A DNA stretch of 64,000 bases from Parietaria judaica (taxonomy: Eukaryota; Streptophyta; Magnoliopsida; Rosales; Urticaceae): positions 11,082,842 to 11,146,841 of the forward strand of contig OX940861.1 of the NCBI GenBank assembly GCA_954871525.1, in the 5' to 3' direction. Under the pieces are notes generated by a model. That model was given only the letters and a program-made list of their open reading frames with translations, was not told the origin of the DNA and made no database searches. The translations under genes were made by a program, and so were the position numbers. Shown in pieces: positions 45,737 through 57,990 of this stretch (position 1 is the stretch's first letter; each line of letters opens with the position of its first letter).

Positions 45737-48162
45737 ATGTCGAACTACGCCTTCCTGAACGACCAGCTCTCGAAGAAGACCTCCATCTTCGGGCTCCGCC
45801 TCTGGGTGGTCCTCGGAATCTGCGTCGGAGCAGCGATAGTGCTCGTCCTCTTCGCCATCTCCCTCTGGTTCACCTCTCGCACTCGCCGCAACAGAGGCGA
45901 CACCAAGCCCAAGCCCAAGCCCACCCAGGCCCTCGCCATCCCCAACGTCTCCAAGGAGATTCAGGAAATCCGCATCGACCACCCCAAGCCCGACCCGGAC
46001 CCCGACCCGGCGGGGGACGAGAGGAGCAGGATCCACATTGAGATCGGGAAGGACCACCGGATTTCGTACCCGGAGAGAGTCACCGGAGGATCGTCCCACG
46101 GCAGTGGCGAGGCTCGCCCCGGGGACCAGGCAGCGGTGGCGGGGCCGGAGGTCTCGCACTTGGGGTGGGGCCACTGGTACACTCTCAGAGAGCTTGAGGT
46201 CGCCACCGACGGCTTCGCCGACGAGAATGTCATCGGAGAAGGCGGTTACGGGATTGTGTATCGTGGGGTCATGGAGGACAACACCCAAGTCGCTGTGAAG
46301 AATCTGCTCAACAACAGGTATACATGTTCGTTCAATCTAATGGCTTTATGGCAATTGAATTCGTTTTTTTGAGTGATTTTTTTGTGGGATTTTAGGGGAC
46401 AAGCTGAGAAGGAGTTCAAGGTCGAAGTTGAGGCCATTGGGCGTGTACGGCACAAGAATTTGGTGAGGCTCTTGGGTTATTGCGCAGAAGGGGCTCACAG
46501 GTAATTAAACTCGAGCTCGATCGGTGTCTGGTAATGGCGTTTGATTGGGTTCTTAATGGTGGTTTTAATGTGTTGTTATAGGATGCTTGTTTATGAGTTC
46601 GTTGACAATGGAAACTTGGAGCAGTGGCTTCATGGAGATGTTGGGCCTTTCAGTCCTCTGACATGGGAGATTCGCATGAACATTGTTCTGGGCACGGCCA
46701 AAGGGTACTCCTTTTTAACCTACTTCTCAATTCCGTGTCGTTTTTGCTTAGCGGACAGTTTTACAGGTTGACTTACTTGCACGAGGGGCTCGAGCCCAAG
46801 GTCGTTCACCGCGACATCAAGTCCAGCAACATTCTGCTCGACCGCCAGTGGAACCCCAAAGTCTCCGACTTCGGCCTCGCCAAGCTGCTCGGCTCCGAGA
46901 GCAGCTACGTCACCACGCGCGTCATGGGTACATTCGGGTGAGTTCGGAGCACGTTTCTTCTTATTTCCGTCGTTTAGGGTTATATGTTAAACCGCAATAT
47001 TTTTCGCAGATATGTTGCTCCTGAATACGCGAGCACCGGAATGTTGAACGAGAGAAGCGACGTGTACAGCTTCGGGATCCTCCTCATGGAGATCATCACG
47101 GGAAGGAACCCGGTGGACTACAGCAGGCCCCCGGGAGAGGTTCGATTGTGTTTATAACGCAATGTAGGTTTTTGTTTCTCGGGTATTGATGTTTCGGATC
47201 GGAATGGAATGCTCAGGTGAACCTTGTGGAGTGGCTGAAGACGATGGTGACGAACCGGGACGCGGAGGGGGTGGTGGATCCGAAGCTGGCGGAGAAGCCG
47301 TCGTCGCGGGCGCTGAAGCGGGCGCTTCTGGTGGCGCTGCGGTGCGTGGACCCCAACTCCCAAAAGAGGCCCAAAATGGGGCATGTCATTCACATGCTGG
47401 AAGCTGATGAATTCCCTTTCCGAGAGGTACGTTTTCGTCAACATTTTCCGCTAAAAATGCTCGCACTTGTTGACTGGGTTGTCGGTTCTTAGTATTTTAC
47501 TGTTTATACTCTGCAAATATACTAAAACAATTATTTATACTAATTTCATCCAGATTCCAAATGTTTACTAAAATATCCTCCTATTTTATTTTTAATACAT
47601 ATTTATTCTCCATTTAATTCTATTTAACTTCTACGCAATCAGAGCTTGTAAGAATTTGAGTCTCCATTTTTTTATTATAAAAAAAAGACTAGTGTAGTGG
47701 TTCGATATTTGAAGTTTTATCTTAAATAAATTGAAAACACCCTCCATATCAAGAAAAAAAAGAGTTTTAAATAGATATATACATAATATTTATCAATATT
47801 AACGTAGCACAATGTCTGATATAGGTGTGTTATTATTGTGTATTTAGAAGGCTATTTATATATAATGTTAAAACTTAAAAATACTCTTAAAAGTTAAATA
47901 TGCATATGATTTGATTCTGTGTCGAATTAAATAAAGAGAAAATTGTGTAGTACAGAAGAGTCGCTGGCTAAAAGCTAATCTTTTTCTGCATTGTGAACAA
48001 ATTCAGGATCGCAGGCCAGGGCGGGAACAGGGACGGCCCCAGCGTAGCGGTACAGCGGGCGAGAAGCTGGTGAGCGAATCGGGCGATAGCAGTGGGTACG
48101 AGAGCAGCGTCCAGATGAAGGTCGCGCTCTGGAGAAAGCCGCAAGCCGAGGAAGATCGTTAG
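45737..48162 (+). CDS. Single-pass receptor-like Ser/Thr kinase, At1g01540/At4g01330 type
   Basis: Membrane kinase phosphorylating Ser/Thr; ligand and substrates are unknown for this group. Exons are 45737-46317, 46396-46500, 46582-46704, 46767-46937, 47010-47139, 47217-47426 and 48007-48162, all GT-AG and in phase, giving 491 residues. A short N-terminus ([20 protein letters not shown]) leads to one membrane helix at about 22-46, with no ectodomain domain. The juxtamembrane part ends in the family signature [19 protein letters not shown] (136-154). Kinase features: IGEGGYG (166-172), Lys in VAVKNL (188), HRD (284-286), DFG (304-306), APEY (330-333), all intact. The C-terminal exon, 580 bp downstream, is a basic/acidic tail ([13 protein letters not shown]) seen in relatives. 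The minus-strand open frame over exon 1 is a composition shadow. Confidence 0.92.
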
Positions 48163-49638
48163 CCTCTGCCAAATATCATTCATAAGGTAAATTTAGTTTG
48201 CCTGATTGGGCCTTGGTTGAAAATCGAAGATTGACGATACAGATTCCTAATTTACTCTGTACATGTTTGAAGCAGAGTTTTCTCTTTCACGGTGTTGTGT
48301 GTAAGTAATTAAGTATATGGTGTCTTCTTTTTTTGCCCTTCATAAACCGACTAAATTTTGTAGGTGAAGACTAGATTTTTTTTTAATTTCATTTTTGTGT
48401 ACATATTTATTCACAATCTTGCCTAATGTGTATATCCACCACACTCTTTCTTATAACCAAAGATTACAGATCATTTTAAATCTAACTACTATTTTTTTAT
48501 ATATAATAAAATACAATACTAATTGCATCGAATACTCAACAATTTTTAAGTGACTCATACCGCAAAAATAAGAAAATATCGGAGTAATAAAATCAATGGA
48601 AACACTCTTTAATTTTTCCTTTCTTGCCAATTTCTTGTTGGACGAAATGGGTCTTTTTTTTCTTCGTTTATATTATAAACAATTTATGGTTGATAACTCT
48701 ACTAATTACGTGTTTTTTTGCCCGACAAAGAAGCGAATCCACTGACAAGATTTTGTCAGTAGTGGAGGAGGAAAAAGAGCAGTCAAATAACTTATGTTCC
48801 ATCATGTAGGTGTACAAAGACATTGTATGAAATGAGTACGATTGTGTTAAACAAAGCATTAAGTCACTAAAGACATACCACTTATTTGGTGGGATTAATT
48901 GAAAACCAAATCATTGGGTCCTACAAGTGCATAATAGTAATAGAGAGTGCTAAATTAGAAGCAAAGAGATAAAGTTGTGGGGGCTTTGGGTGATCGAAGA
49001 AGAATACTTGACAGCGAGGAATGCGTAATTGGACCCCTCCAATTATGGCGTTGCTCGATTTGGACTTTCCTTAAAGTGCCCTCAGATTCCTTTTTCTGCT
49101 CTCTCTTTCGACTTTTACTGCTTTACTCATATCTATGATTGTCTTATATCTTTGTTTCAAAAATTCATTAAAAAGGGTAAAAGGAAATTGTCTTTGTCCT
49201 AACATTGTTGATGGCTCTTGAATTTGTGGCCTTTGCATGTTTGTAACAGAAAGTTGGGTTCTTATGCCGTACTCTTAAAACTGGTATCTTTTTATTTTTC
49301 TCTATGTTTATTTTGGGGCAAAGACCAACGCAGAGTCATAACAAAGGACGAGTCGTCGAGATGCTCGTCTTTTTATATCATGAAAGTGGTGAAACTTTAA
49401 TGGTGAAATTTGACATGATATCATTTCACTATGTTGAACGTATAAAGTGAACGGTGAACCTGATGTTTGACGATCAAGTAATCGATTCCACAAAAGCATA
49501 TCCCTCGCTGAAAGTTGAAAAATGAAACCATCTTCAAGTAAGAGGTTACACCTTTGCAAATTTTTGGTGTTTTCAAATCTCTTAGAACTTGATCAAACAA
49601 GGAAGCTCAAGAGTTGGGAGAATGAGGTTATAATATTA
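48163..49638. other. Downstream of the kinase gene
   Basis: 3' UTR and AT-rich intergenic DNA. No gene recognised. Confidence 0.4.
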
Positions 49639-49639
49639 T

Positions 49640-49723
49640 GGGTTATTAGCGGCAAAAGTATCTAAGTTGTTTGAAATAAGGCGGCACATAGTCAAGTTAA
49701 AAAAATTGTGGCAAAAGTATTCA

Positions 49724-49760
<37 letters not shown>

Positions 49761-50090
49761 GGATCGGTAGATCTCATCCATTTTTACGTTAGTTTTTTTT
49801 TACTATTTCCGTCAGTGATTACGTCAACACAAATCAAACAAATAAACTCAAACGGTCAAACCCACGAACATCAAAATAAAATCTAAACACAGATACTCGG
49901 AATTCAACAATGCAAATTCTTATTTTCCTTATCACTTTCTCTCTCGATTTTCCAGTTCATCTCCTCAATAGCATCTTGATTTGCATTATTAACGTCATTA
50001 CTGACGGAAATAGTAAAAAACTAATAGATTAGTGAATAAAGTCTATCGATTCGTCAAAAAAGATAAACCTAAGTGTTATGTGCATTTTTC
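49640..50090. mobile_element. Fold-back/MULE-like MITE
   Basis: A left arm of about 100 bp (to 49828) and a right arm (about 49990-50085) are inverted copies. The inner 25-30 bp, around TTTTTTACTATTTCCGTCAG, are nearly perfect; the outer parts are diverged. The left end begins GGTTATTAGCGGCAAAAGTA, a phrase I associate with plant Mutator-type MITEs. A T run of about 30 lies at 49727-49758. Non-coding. Confidence 0.5.
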
Positions 50091-50227
50091 GGAACATGTA
50101 AAAATTGGCCCCTCTTTGGCAAAAGTCAAAGCCCACCGATGAAGTCGAACACCGAAGGCCCACGACCCAATGCATTTGGCGAGGACTAGAGCTAAAAAGG
50201 CAAAGAAGACAAAGCCCTTGATAAAAA

Positions 50228-50386
50228 AAGGCACCTCCTGGAGAGGTACTTTACCTTGACGAACACCTCGCCGTGGCGAGCTTCCTGGCGAGGTCCCCCC
50301 GACGAGCCCCTGGCGAGGTACCTTGCCCTAGCGAGCCCCTCGCCCGGCAAGGTACTTTGCCTTGGCAAGCCCCTCGCCCTGGAAAG
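50228..50386. repeat. GGCGAGGTACCTTGCC microrepeats
   Basis: Irregular repeats of CCTGGCGAGGTACCTTGCCC and CGAGCCCCTCGCC fill the 160 bp before the family-D LTR. They are GC-rich compared with the surroundings. Probably part of another non-autonomous element; no boundaries could be set on the left. Confidence 0.5.
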
Positions 50387-52255
50387 TGTTGGACATGTGT
50401 CCTTAAACAAGCTGTTTTTATCCATTTGTAAAAGATTATGACAAGTCGTTGAATAAACGATGATGCTTATTATGTTAATCTTATTATAGTTTCTGGTAGA
50501 GTAAAATAGAATGTTTGTTCCTTAGTTCATAAAGGATGCAATTATGTTATTATTATCACAACAGAGTCAATGTGAGGAAGAATTAATAATCATAATAAAT
50601 GAACTTAAAATGTCTGTGACCTGATTAACTAGGTGGGAGCCAATTAATTATATAAGGTCATTAATGTGACTAAGTGACAATCGTATTCTGGATTATGTGT
50701 GTGTCACACTCACTACAAGTGCAATTAAGTATGAAGTGTTTTCATATTGGACTGGACCTGACTTAAACTCCGAAAGTTATCATATAAGACCGTCACTGAT
50801 AACTTGGAGTTGAGTCACTAGTAGATGATCAAATGGATATTCGATCTATGTCCTGAGTGATCTTGAGTCCGAATCGCTGGCTTGATTGTTCTTTGATTTA
50901 ACCGTTAAAGAGCACAATATATTACCATTGTTCCCAACACTATTATTTTGGGAACATGATAGTCAGCAGTAAGGGTAGCTTGGTCATAGACATGGGCATC
51001 ACACAACTCTCTTCAGAGTCAAGATGATTACCTTGGTTGTCAGTGGTGAGAAGTGAGAGGTACCCATGCGCAACTTATGAATCAAAACCATAAGTGGGTT
51101 ACTCCTAATATTACTGACTGAGTCAAGAAGAAAAATGCAATGAAAGGCAAAACGGTAAAAACCGCCTGCTCATGTGTGGACCATCAAGTGAAAGAATAAT
51201 GACCCGAATTTGATTGTATCAATGGACACCCTGCTGTAATAAAGGGAATAATATATACTGTATCACTAAAGAGTGGAGCCTCGGGTTTATACTGGAATGA
51301 CACCGAGGTTTGACGAACGTCCTAGCAGTTCGTTGGAGCTTAAGTGATACTGGTCCATGGTCCCCAGGATAGCTTCGTAACGGATGATACCTACGTGATA
51401 GAAACATTTTGAGATATTTAATCATTTGGCAAGATTTATAAAACTGAAGTCTTTGACAAATATCAGATAGTTTTATCAGTAGCATGGCAAAAGTACCATA
51501 TAATGGTAACAAAAATTAACTAACAAAATAAAGTAGAATTTGGATTTTCTGTCAACATAAAAGTTGTTGGAAATTAAATTCTAAGAAACTTTGCTTTTAG
51601 AACCGAGTCGTTTCGACGTACGGTTTATGATTTAGAGAATTTCTAAGTTTGTGATCGATTCGGTAAACTATGAAATTAAATCACATGTCACGAATTTAAA
51701 TGATGGTGTGGCGCCTTGTCATTTGAATGTGTGATATTGAGATCAGTAGATATTAATATAATTTAATTATTTAGATTTAATTTAATATTGATGCAGCTCA
51801 TGGAATGTGCAACTGTATTGCATTCGAATGATTAGACTTGGTCTTTTCATAATTGCGGCATAAGTACTAAATATTTTGGTATTTGAGCAATAACCTAAAA
51901 TAAATTTAATCCATTAGATCGGTAAGGCCTTAATATCAACCGTTGGATTAAGATAATTGATTTTGACTCTATCCATAATTCGAAATTAATAGCTTGGTGA
52001 CCAAGCTTAGGGTTTTCGAATTTAATCTAATTAATTGTATCTGTTAGATCGATTTAAGACTTAATCTTTACTGTCGGATTGGAAATTAATTAATTATATA
52101 ATATATAATTTTCGAAATTATGATAAGGATAAAATCGAATTAGGGCTTTTATCAAGTCTTAAGGTATTTGATTTTTATCCTGAATTAATTTGATCCATTA
52201 GATCGGTTTAAGATTTATCTCAACCGTTGGATCTAGATAATTAGTTTTCAAATTT

Positions 52256-52301
<46 letters not shown>

Positions 52302-53818
52302 CAAATTTAATGATAAGAGGATAAGATTGGATTTTGATTTTACCAAGTCTTTCTTATTTAATTAAATACCTAATTATTATATCCCTTGGATTTAGATAAG
52401 ATTAAATCTAGACCATTGGATTGAAATAATTAATTATATTTAATTATATAGAATTCAAAAATTAGGGAGGGAATTTCTCCAATTCGGTTACAGTCTGCGC
52501 CTATAAATAGGGAGCTCATTCTACTCATTTTTCACACCTTTCCCCAGAATAAAATTCGATCTCTCCCTCTCGCTTAGGGTCTGCGAATTTTTTGCTACTG
52601 ATCTCTCTCTCTAGTTCGGCTTAAGAGACTTAGTTCTCCGGAAGCTTAAAAAGAACGATCAATTAAAGTTTGCGACGGAGTCCTGCCGGCGAAGCCTACG
52701 CTTCGGTACGAGGAATCCAAGAGAATATCCCGGAAGATCACGGGTGTTTCCTTCAGCACCGGCGGAGCCCTGCCAAGTTCAGAACGCGCAGGCGCAAGTC
52801 ATCAACTGAGGTACGGCCTTATGCATTGGGTTAATATATGCGACCATTTACTGCTTTCTATTTATTTTCTATAGACTAGATTATTAATAATGATTTATGA
52901 ATATTAAATTACCCAACATTTATCAGATATTGTAATATGGTTATTATCCAATGTTTGGACCGTCGGTCGGTTAACATGTTTTCCGCTTAAAATAATTTTT
53001 TAAATGTTACCCGGATGGTTCAACGACATATTTCGCAATAATATTCACGTGATCCAAGACGTGATCCTCTGAAATTGGTATCGTAGAGATCCAATTTTTC
53101 CAGCAATTGGTATCAGAGCCATGGTTCAAGGATAAATAATTACGTAATTTAATTCAACGTTTTTAAAGAACGAATTATTTGATGAATAAATTAATTTTAA
53201 AATTGAAATTGGATTTCTAGATATTTTAAAAGTTAATTTAAAATTGGGTGATTACCCGACCCGAATAAATTCGGATCGGGTAAAGGGCCGGGCTGCACGG
53301 AATAGGCCAACCCGTGGTGGGTGCGAACAGGGGTTGTCGAAACAGCCCAAGGGAATTCGGCCAGAATCCCACGGGCAGGCCCAGGCCCAGCCCAGAGGCA
53401 CAGCGAGTGGGCCTCGCTGCCAGGCAACGTAATAGGGACTCGAGGCCCAGTCCAAGGCAGCGCCTCAGCCCAGCCCTTCACGTGGTCTGGGCATGCCCAA
53501 TCCGCGGGCACGCGGGCACGGGCTTAAGCCCGGAAGGCCCACGTGCAAATTTGTTTTTAAATATGGGCCGGATTTTTTAATCGACCTAAAATACCGTGGA
53601 TTAATTTAAATATTAATTATTATTAATGATTAATAATTATGAATTAAAATTAATTATGTTTAATTTATTAAAATTAAAATATGGATGTTATTTCTGGATA
53701 AATAACATTGTCTTATTTTAAAATTCATAAAATTAAATATGGATGTTGTTTAATGATTAAATAACATTGTCTTATTTGAAGATTAAAATATGGATGATAA
53801 TTCTTTGAGAATAAAATC
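50387..53818 (+). mobile_element. Family D LTR element: 5' LTR, primer site and start of interior
   Basis: The LTR starts TGTTGGACATGTGTCC and follows the 5795-8494 solo LTR, with a TATA box (CCTATAAATA) near 52500. It contains about 47 bp around 52640-52685 that the solo LTR lacks. The LTR end lies between 53065 and 53105. The interior (53120-53818) has a GC-rich non-coding-looking part (53240-53540) and an AT-rich part, then is cut by insertion of element C. The 3' part of D is outside the window. Superfamily is unproven, but the Met primer site is typical of Ty1/copia and related non-autonomous elements. Confidence 0.8.
53108..53119 (+). promoter_or_regulatory. Primer binding site of family D (initiator tRNA-Met)
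   Basis: TGGTATCAGAGC is exactly complementary to the 3' end of plant initiator Met tRNA and is the most common primer site of plant LTR elements. A diverged look-alike (TTGGTATCGTAGAGATCC) lies 30-35 bp upstream. Confidence 0.85.
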
Positions 53819-54490
53819 TGTTGATGTGAATAATCACGACCAACTGTCACAAAGTGATAGCACTCTGTTTATGATGAATAGGACGATGGATCTTAATTAT
53901 CCGAGATAAAACCCACTTCGGTGAATAAAATTACGAGATGACAATTTGGTAAAGAGTTGATCGATAATAAGGAATTTGTATGTTTGATTGATAGTAAAGT
54001 GAATACAGAGTAAAAAGCTTGTGTAGAACGTAGAACAAGATGATTGTGCCTAGAGTTACTTCGTAGGCTTTATTTATAGCCCGAATTACAACGTTTATCT
54101 CCTAGAAATTAGTAACGGCTAGTAAACTGAGCTAGTTCTTCCTTTTCCTCTTCTTTTGCCACCACGTGTAAAATCTCGACGACGTGGTAATTGGTCTCTT
54201 TCCACGTGGAGGACTTTGGACATGGTCAATAAAGGGGAAAACGCCTGTTATCCCGGGCTGCTTGGTCTTCGGGAAGGCTGCTTGGACCTCGTGGGCTTGG
54301 TCTTCGGGAAGACTTGGCTTCGAAATGGATTCTTGATGGATTGAACGTGCTGGGTTACTTATTGGGCCTACTGGTTTGTTGTGAGGCCCAACTTTCTTTA
54401 CACCCCACGTCGTTCACGTCGTTTACATCGTTGGGTGTAGTTTCGTCTTTCGATGTCGTTTTTCGGGGAGGGTGAAATCCTGCATCATCA
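53819..54490 (-). mobile_element. 3' LTR of element C
   Basis: 672 bp. On the minus strand it begins TGATGATGCAGG directly after the polypurine tract and ends CACATCAACA. A TATA box (GGGCTATAAATAAAG on minus) lies at about 54069-54082. Confidence 0.88.
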
Positions 54491-54531
54491 GTGAGCCCCC
54501 CAGTTCATTAAGTGATTGTCACTTGGTGAAC
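54491..54531 (-). promoter_or_regulatory. Polypurine tract of element C with adjacent hairpin
   Basis: On the + strand: GTGAGCCCCCCA (54491-54502), then arms GTTCATTAAGTG (54503-54514) and CACTTGGTGAAC (54520-54531) around a 5-base loop. Ten of 12 positions are Watson-Crick; the other two are G-U in RNA of the + strand. Confidence 0.75.
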
Positions 54532-55074
54532 TATTATGTCGTTGAGGGGAAATAAAAATTTACGCCCCTTTGAGGATTTTATTTTTCTCGAATAATTTTG
54601 GTATTATCCTTTGAAAAAATTCTGATGAGGCGTGTTGAGGAATTTGGCGGGTGATTCAAATTGTTTGCAATCTTGAAATTTCGCCCATATCCGAGTTGTA
54701 ACTGATTCGGTTCAGTTTTGAATCATTCTCTGTGCATGGGGAGGACACGTGGGAACGTGTGATTGGCTTTGCGTGTATCAAAGCTTGCTTCAATCCTTCG
54801 CAGTGGAGAGAGGTCCAATCGAATAAGAGATTAGACAATGGTCAAAAGGTCTTTGTAAATTCCAGCTGCCACAAATATTTCGGGCGTGATGGGGTCATTA
54901 AAAACCCACTAATTCGTCAGTTATTTCCATCATTTACAGCTTTGGAGATCGTGTGCTGAGAAGGAGATCGTGGTTTAAACAGGTGAGGGTTTTATAAATT
55001 CATGTTCCTCCTTTGTTTCCACTTGTTTTCCTTTCGTATTTTCCCTTCTCTTTCTTCTCTCAAACCACGAAGAA

Positions 55075-57263
55075 ATGTCTACCTCTGGTTCGAAAGGCGA
55101 TTCGCTCCAGGCCGATAGCTCTCTCTCGGTGATTACTCCGACCTATCTTCGCGAACTCCGGAGCCTATATAATGTTCCCGATTTCATTGAGACGGAGGCT
55201 CCGGGCCCGTTAGATTGAGCTTTCGACGAGAGGTCGGGGTGGTCGTGCGTTTATGAGGCTTTCTTTGAAGCCGGGGTTGAATTTCCCCTTCCCGACGTGA
55301 TCGTCGAGTTCCTCCAGCACATCGGCTTGGCTCCTGGGCAGTTGGTCCTAAACGCCTACCGGAATCTCGTGGCTCTAGGGGTTATGTCTCGGGAGAACAG
55401 GGCGGTCCTCACTGTTGAGGATCTTGTTCGTTTTTACTACCCTAAGAGTGCTGGGAAGTCTTCGGGGAGGTTCTTTTTGAATGAGAGGATGGGAAGAATC
55501 CTTAAAGGGACTCCCGACGTGCGAGGAGGGTGGACGGAGAAATTTTTCTTCCTCAGAGATGTTCGCCCTGAGGCGCTGAAGCCTCCGAGATGGAGTTCTG
55601 GCCCTGGTGGGCTTTGAAGGCTTACTTTGGTGCCTTGTAATTTTCGTCATTTTCTTCTTTTCCGCTCTGACTGTTGAATCATTTTTGCCTTTCAGCGACC
55701 AAGATTGTGGTACCGGAGGCTGATCAGAGGTTCATAGGGCTTAAGACGATCCTCGCCCCAAAGAACGGGTTGGATTGGAACGATTTTCCAGCCAGCAGGA
55801 TTCGGGCCTCTGGGTACTGGAAATTTCGGGCTGACGTAGGTCAGGTGCTCTCAGTTCCTCCTCTATCCGCCATAGGTAGGTTCTTTTTCACCTCGCAAGG
55901 TTTTTCACCAATGTAATCGAGGTGTGTTTTTCACCAATGTAATCGAGGTACGTTTTTCACCTCGTTTTCTTTGTTCCGCAGCGCCCGAGGAGTCCATGAC
56001 GTCTTCGAGCAGCCAGCACTCATCTCCTAATCATCGTAAGGACCCCACCCCGCTTGTTCTCCACGTTTCTTCTGGTACCGGTGAGACTCCCGAAGATATG
56101 GCGTTGGAGTCGTTGGTGGCGAAAGCGCAAGAGGCTCAGTCGTCTCGGCGGGTCAAGGTGGAGGGCGAGGTGGTGCCTGATGGCAAGGCACGTTCTGAAG
56201 CGGGCGTTGAAGGGAAAGTCGTTTCCACGAGGTCGCCGAGTGACGTTGTGCCTCGGTCGGACAAGCGTGATCGTTCCCCTGATCGCGCCGAGGTGAATGT
56301 TGCTCCATCCAAGAGGGGCAAGGTGATTCCGGAACGTCAAGCACCTCGCACGAGGTCAAACCCCCAGGGGTATGCTCCGCCCCTTCGTCGGCAAGACGAG
56401 AAGCTGAAAGCCCCGGCGGTTCGTGAAGGAAGCAGTAGCCGTTCTGGATCCGGGGACCGTCACGGGGTCTGATGGGTGCCTAAAGGAGACCGAGACCCAG
56501 CTCGCTATTCGGGAGAAGGAGGTGCGGGACGCCCGAGGGAAACTTCGAAAGGTCGAGGAGAGTCTATATTCTTCGAGGTTAGATGCCGACTTCCAGAGGA
56601 GACGGCTGAGAAGTTGCAGGCTCAGGTTTCCGATGAGCGTGGCAAGTGTCGTGCTCTCCAGGACGAAGTGTCGTCGCTCCGGGCCGAAGTGGCCAGGGTA
56701 GAAGCTCTAGAACGGAGTTTGAAGACGGCTCGGGAGGGCTTGCTGAAAGCGACAGAGGAGCTTCAAGAAGCGAAGAGCGAGGTGGTTTCAGCGACTCGCC
56801 TTGCCGTACAGAAGACCTCCGAGAAGCTCAACAAGAAGATCGAACGTCGCAACGATACCATTGCTAAGCTCGGGCTCCAGCTCGCCAAGTTCACCTCGGC
56901 CGAAGGATCTCAAGGTAAATGCCCGAATCTCCTCCGGGTTGTTTTCAGAGCCGCTACATGTGTAGGAGTCTTTGCTGGAGTGCTCACGATGGGTTTCATT
57001 TCCCAGGTGGTGTTCCGCCTCGTGCCGTCGGTTCCGGGCCCTCTCTGTCTTCAAGCCCCACCTCGTCTCGTCCTGGCGCCATCTCGGACGCGCGTCGCGA
57101 CCCCACTCTCATCGTCGAAGGGCATCGAGAAGAGGCTCCCGAAGCTACCGTAGGCGTGGAGGGTGCTCTAGGCGTCGGGTTAGGCGGGGACGAGGTTGTG
57201 GGCGACGACTTGGAGGAGGAGGAGACCGCGGATCGTAAGGCCGACATCGACGAGGAGAATTAA
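55075..57263 (+). pseudogene. Antisense gene of element C: gypsy-type domain plus coiled coil, with introns
   Basis: It lies opposite gag-pol, between pol and the polypurine tract. ATG at 55075 opens an N-terminal part with LPDVIVEFLQHIGLAPGQL and NAYRNLVALG, resembling the Pfam 'putative gypsy type transposon' domain. An in-frame TGA (55216-55218) and a shift near 55590 break it. Exon 2 follows an acceptor at 55696 (ILAPKNGLDWNDFP, SGYWKF). Exon 3 follows TTGTTCCGCAG at about 55981, a polar linker. A coiled coil spans about 56476-56910 (VSDERGKCRALQDEVSSLRA, with repeated Leu/Glu/Lys heptads), and after another intron an acidic tail (DDLEEEE) ends at 57263. Role unknown; element A has a counterpart. 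Exon borders are by eye. Confidence 0.65.
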
Positions 57264-57925
57264 TCAGCTCGGGGGTTTCCCTTGTTTCGTTTTTGCTTTT
57301 CCGTTTCAACGACAATTTCTACCATGTTTACGACAATCCGCACCTTTTTTGGTTGGGAGTCCAACCTGGGTGCTTTAGGTTTATCTTTGGGATTTGCGCA
57401 TCTTTTTTGGTCGGGAGTCTGACCTGGATGTTGTCACTTCGTTTTGTCGAGGTGATTTTTCGCTGTTGGAACTCTATGCTTTCCCTTTCAATAAATCCTT
57501 GTTCCGTCATCCTTTACTTGCTTCTTTGCTTGGTTCGCGCGTCCCGGTATTTGGTTTGCGTATATTCCCGCGCAACCCGGTTAATCGATCCCGTGGATGT
57601 TTTCTTTTCGGGTTGTTTTCACGTCGGGGTGTGAAAGTGAGCCCTATTTCGAAATCGAATCCAAGGAGATTTTTGGGTGTTTGTGCGGCCGAGATATATA
57701 GGCTAGGAAGAGGTGTTTTCTCGATATGTTCGTGTGACACGAGGTGCTTTTATTCGTTTGTGAGCACTTTTCCTCATCCTTACGAGCTTCGATGTTGCTT
57801 TCAAGTGGTGAGAGCTGGGTCGTTCCCATGCTCCCACCCCGGGGGGGAATTTCTAGCAAAGAAGAGCAGGATTAATCGGGGTGATTTGTTTGAAGTTAGG
57901 AGAAATTGGGCTGTGCCTGCTGGAG
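57264..57925. other. Element C spacer between antisense gene and conserved motif
   Basis: T-rich and non-coding as far as I can see. Likely 3' UTR of the antisense gene. A short internal duplication (TTGGTTGGGAGTCCAACCTG / TTGGTCGGGAGTCTGACCTG) occurs near 57348 and 57407. Confidence 0.45.
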
Positions 57926-57973
57926 GCTGCCTACGTACCCGGGTTTTCCGGGATCAAGCCACTACGTAGTTCG
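57926..57973 (-). promoter_or_regulatory. Conserved ACGTAG-flanked motif of Tat-type elements (copy in C)
   Basis: On the minus strand it runs from GAACTACGTAGTGGCTTGAT to GGGTACGTAGGCAGC. It lies 20 bp past the pol stop (57991), the same position relative to pol as in element A. Confidence 0.55.
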
Positions 57974-57990
57974 AGGTGATATTTGTTCTA

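Noticed and set aside
45551..46288. Long minus-strand open frame over the first kinase exon.
   Set aside because: It overlaps a well supported coding exon in a GC-rich stretch and shows no recognisable domain.
53233..53580. Open frames on both strands in the GC-rich interior of family D.
   Set aside because: No ATG-led frame resembles a protein, and the same frames exist on both strands. Likely non-coding leader of a retroelement.
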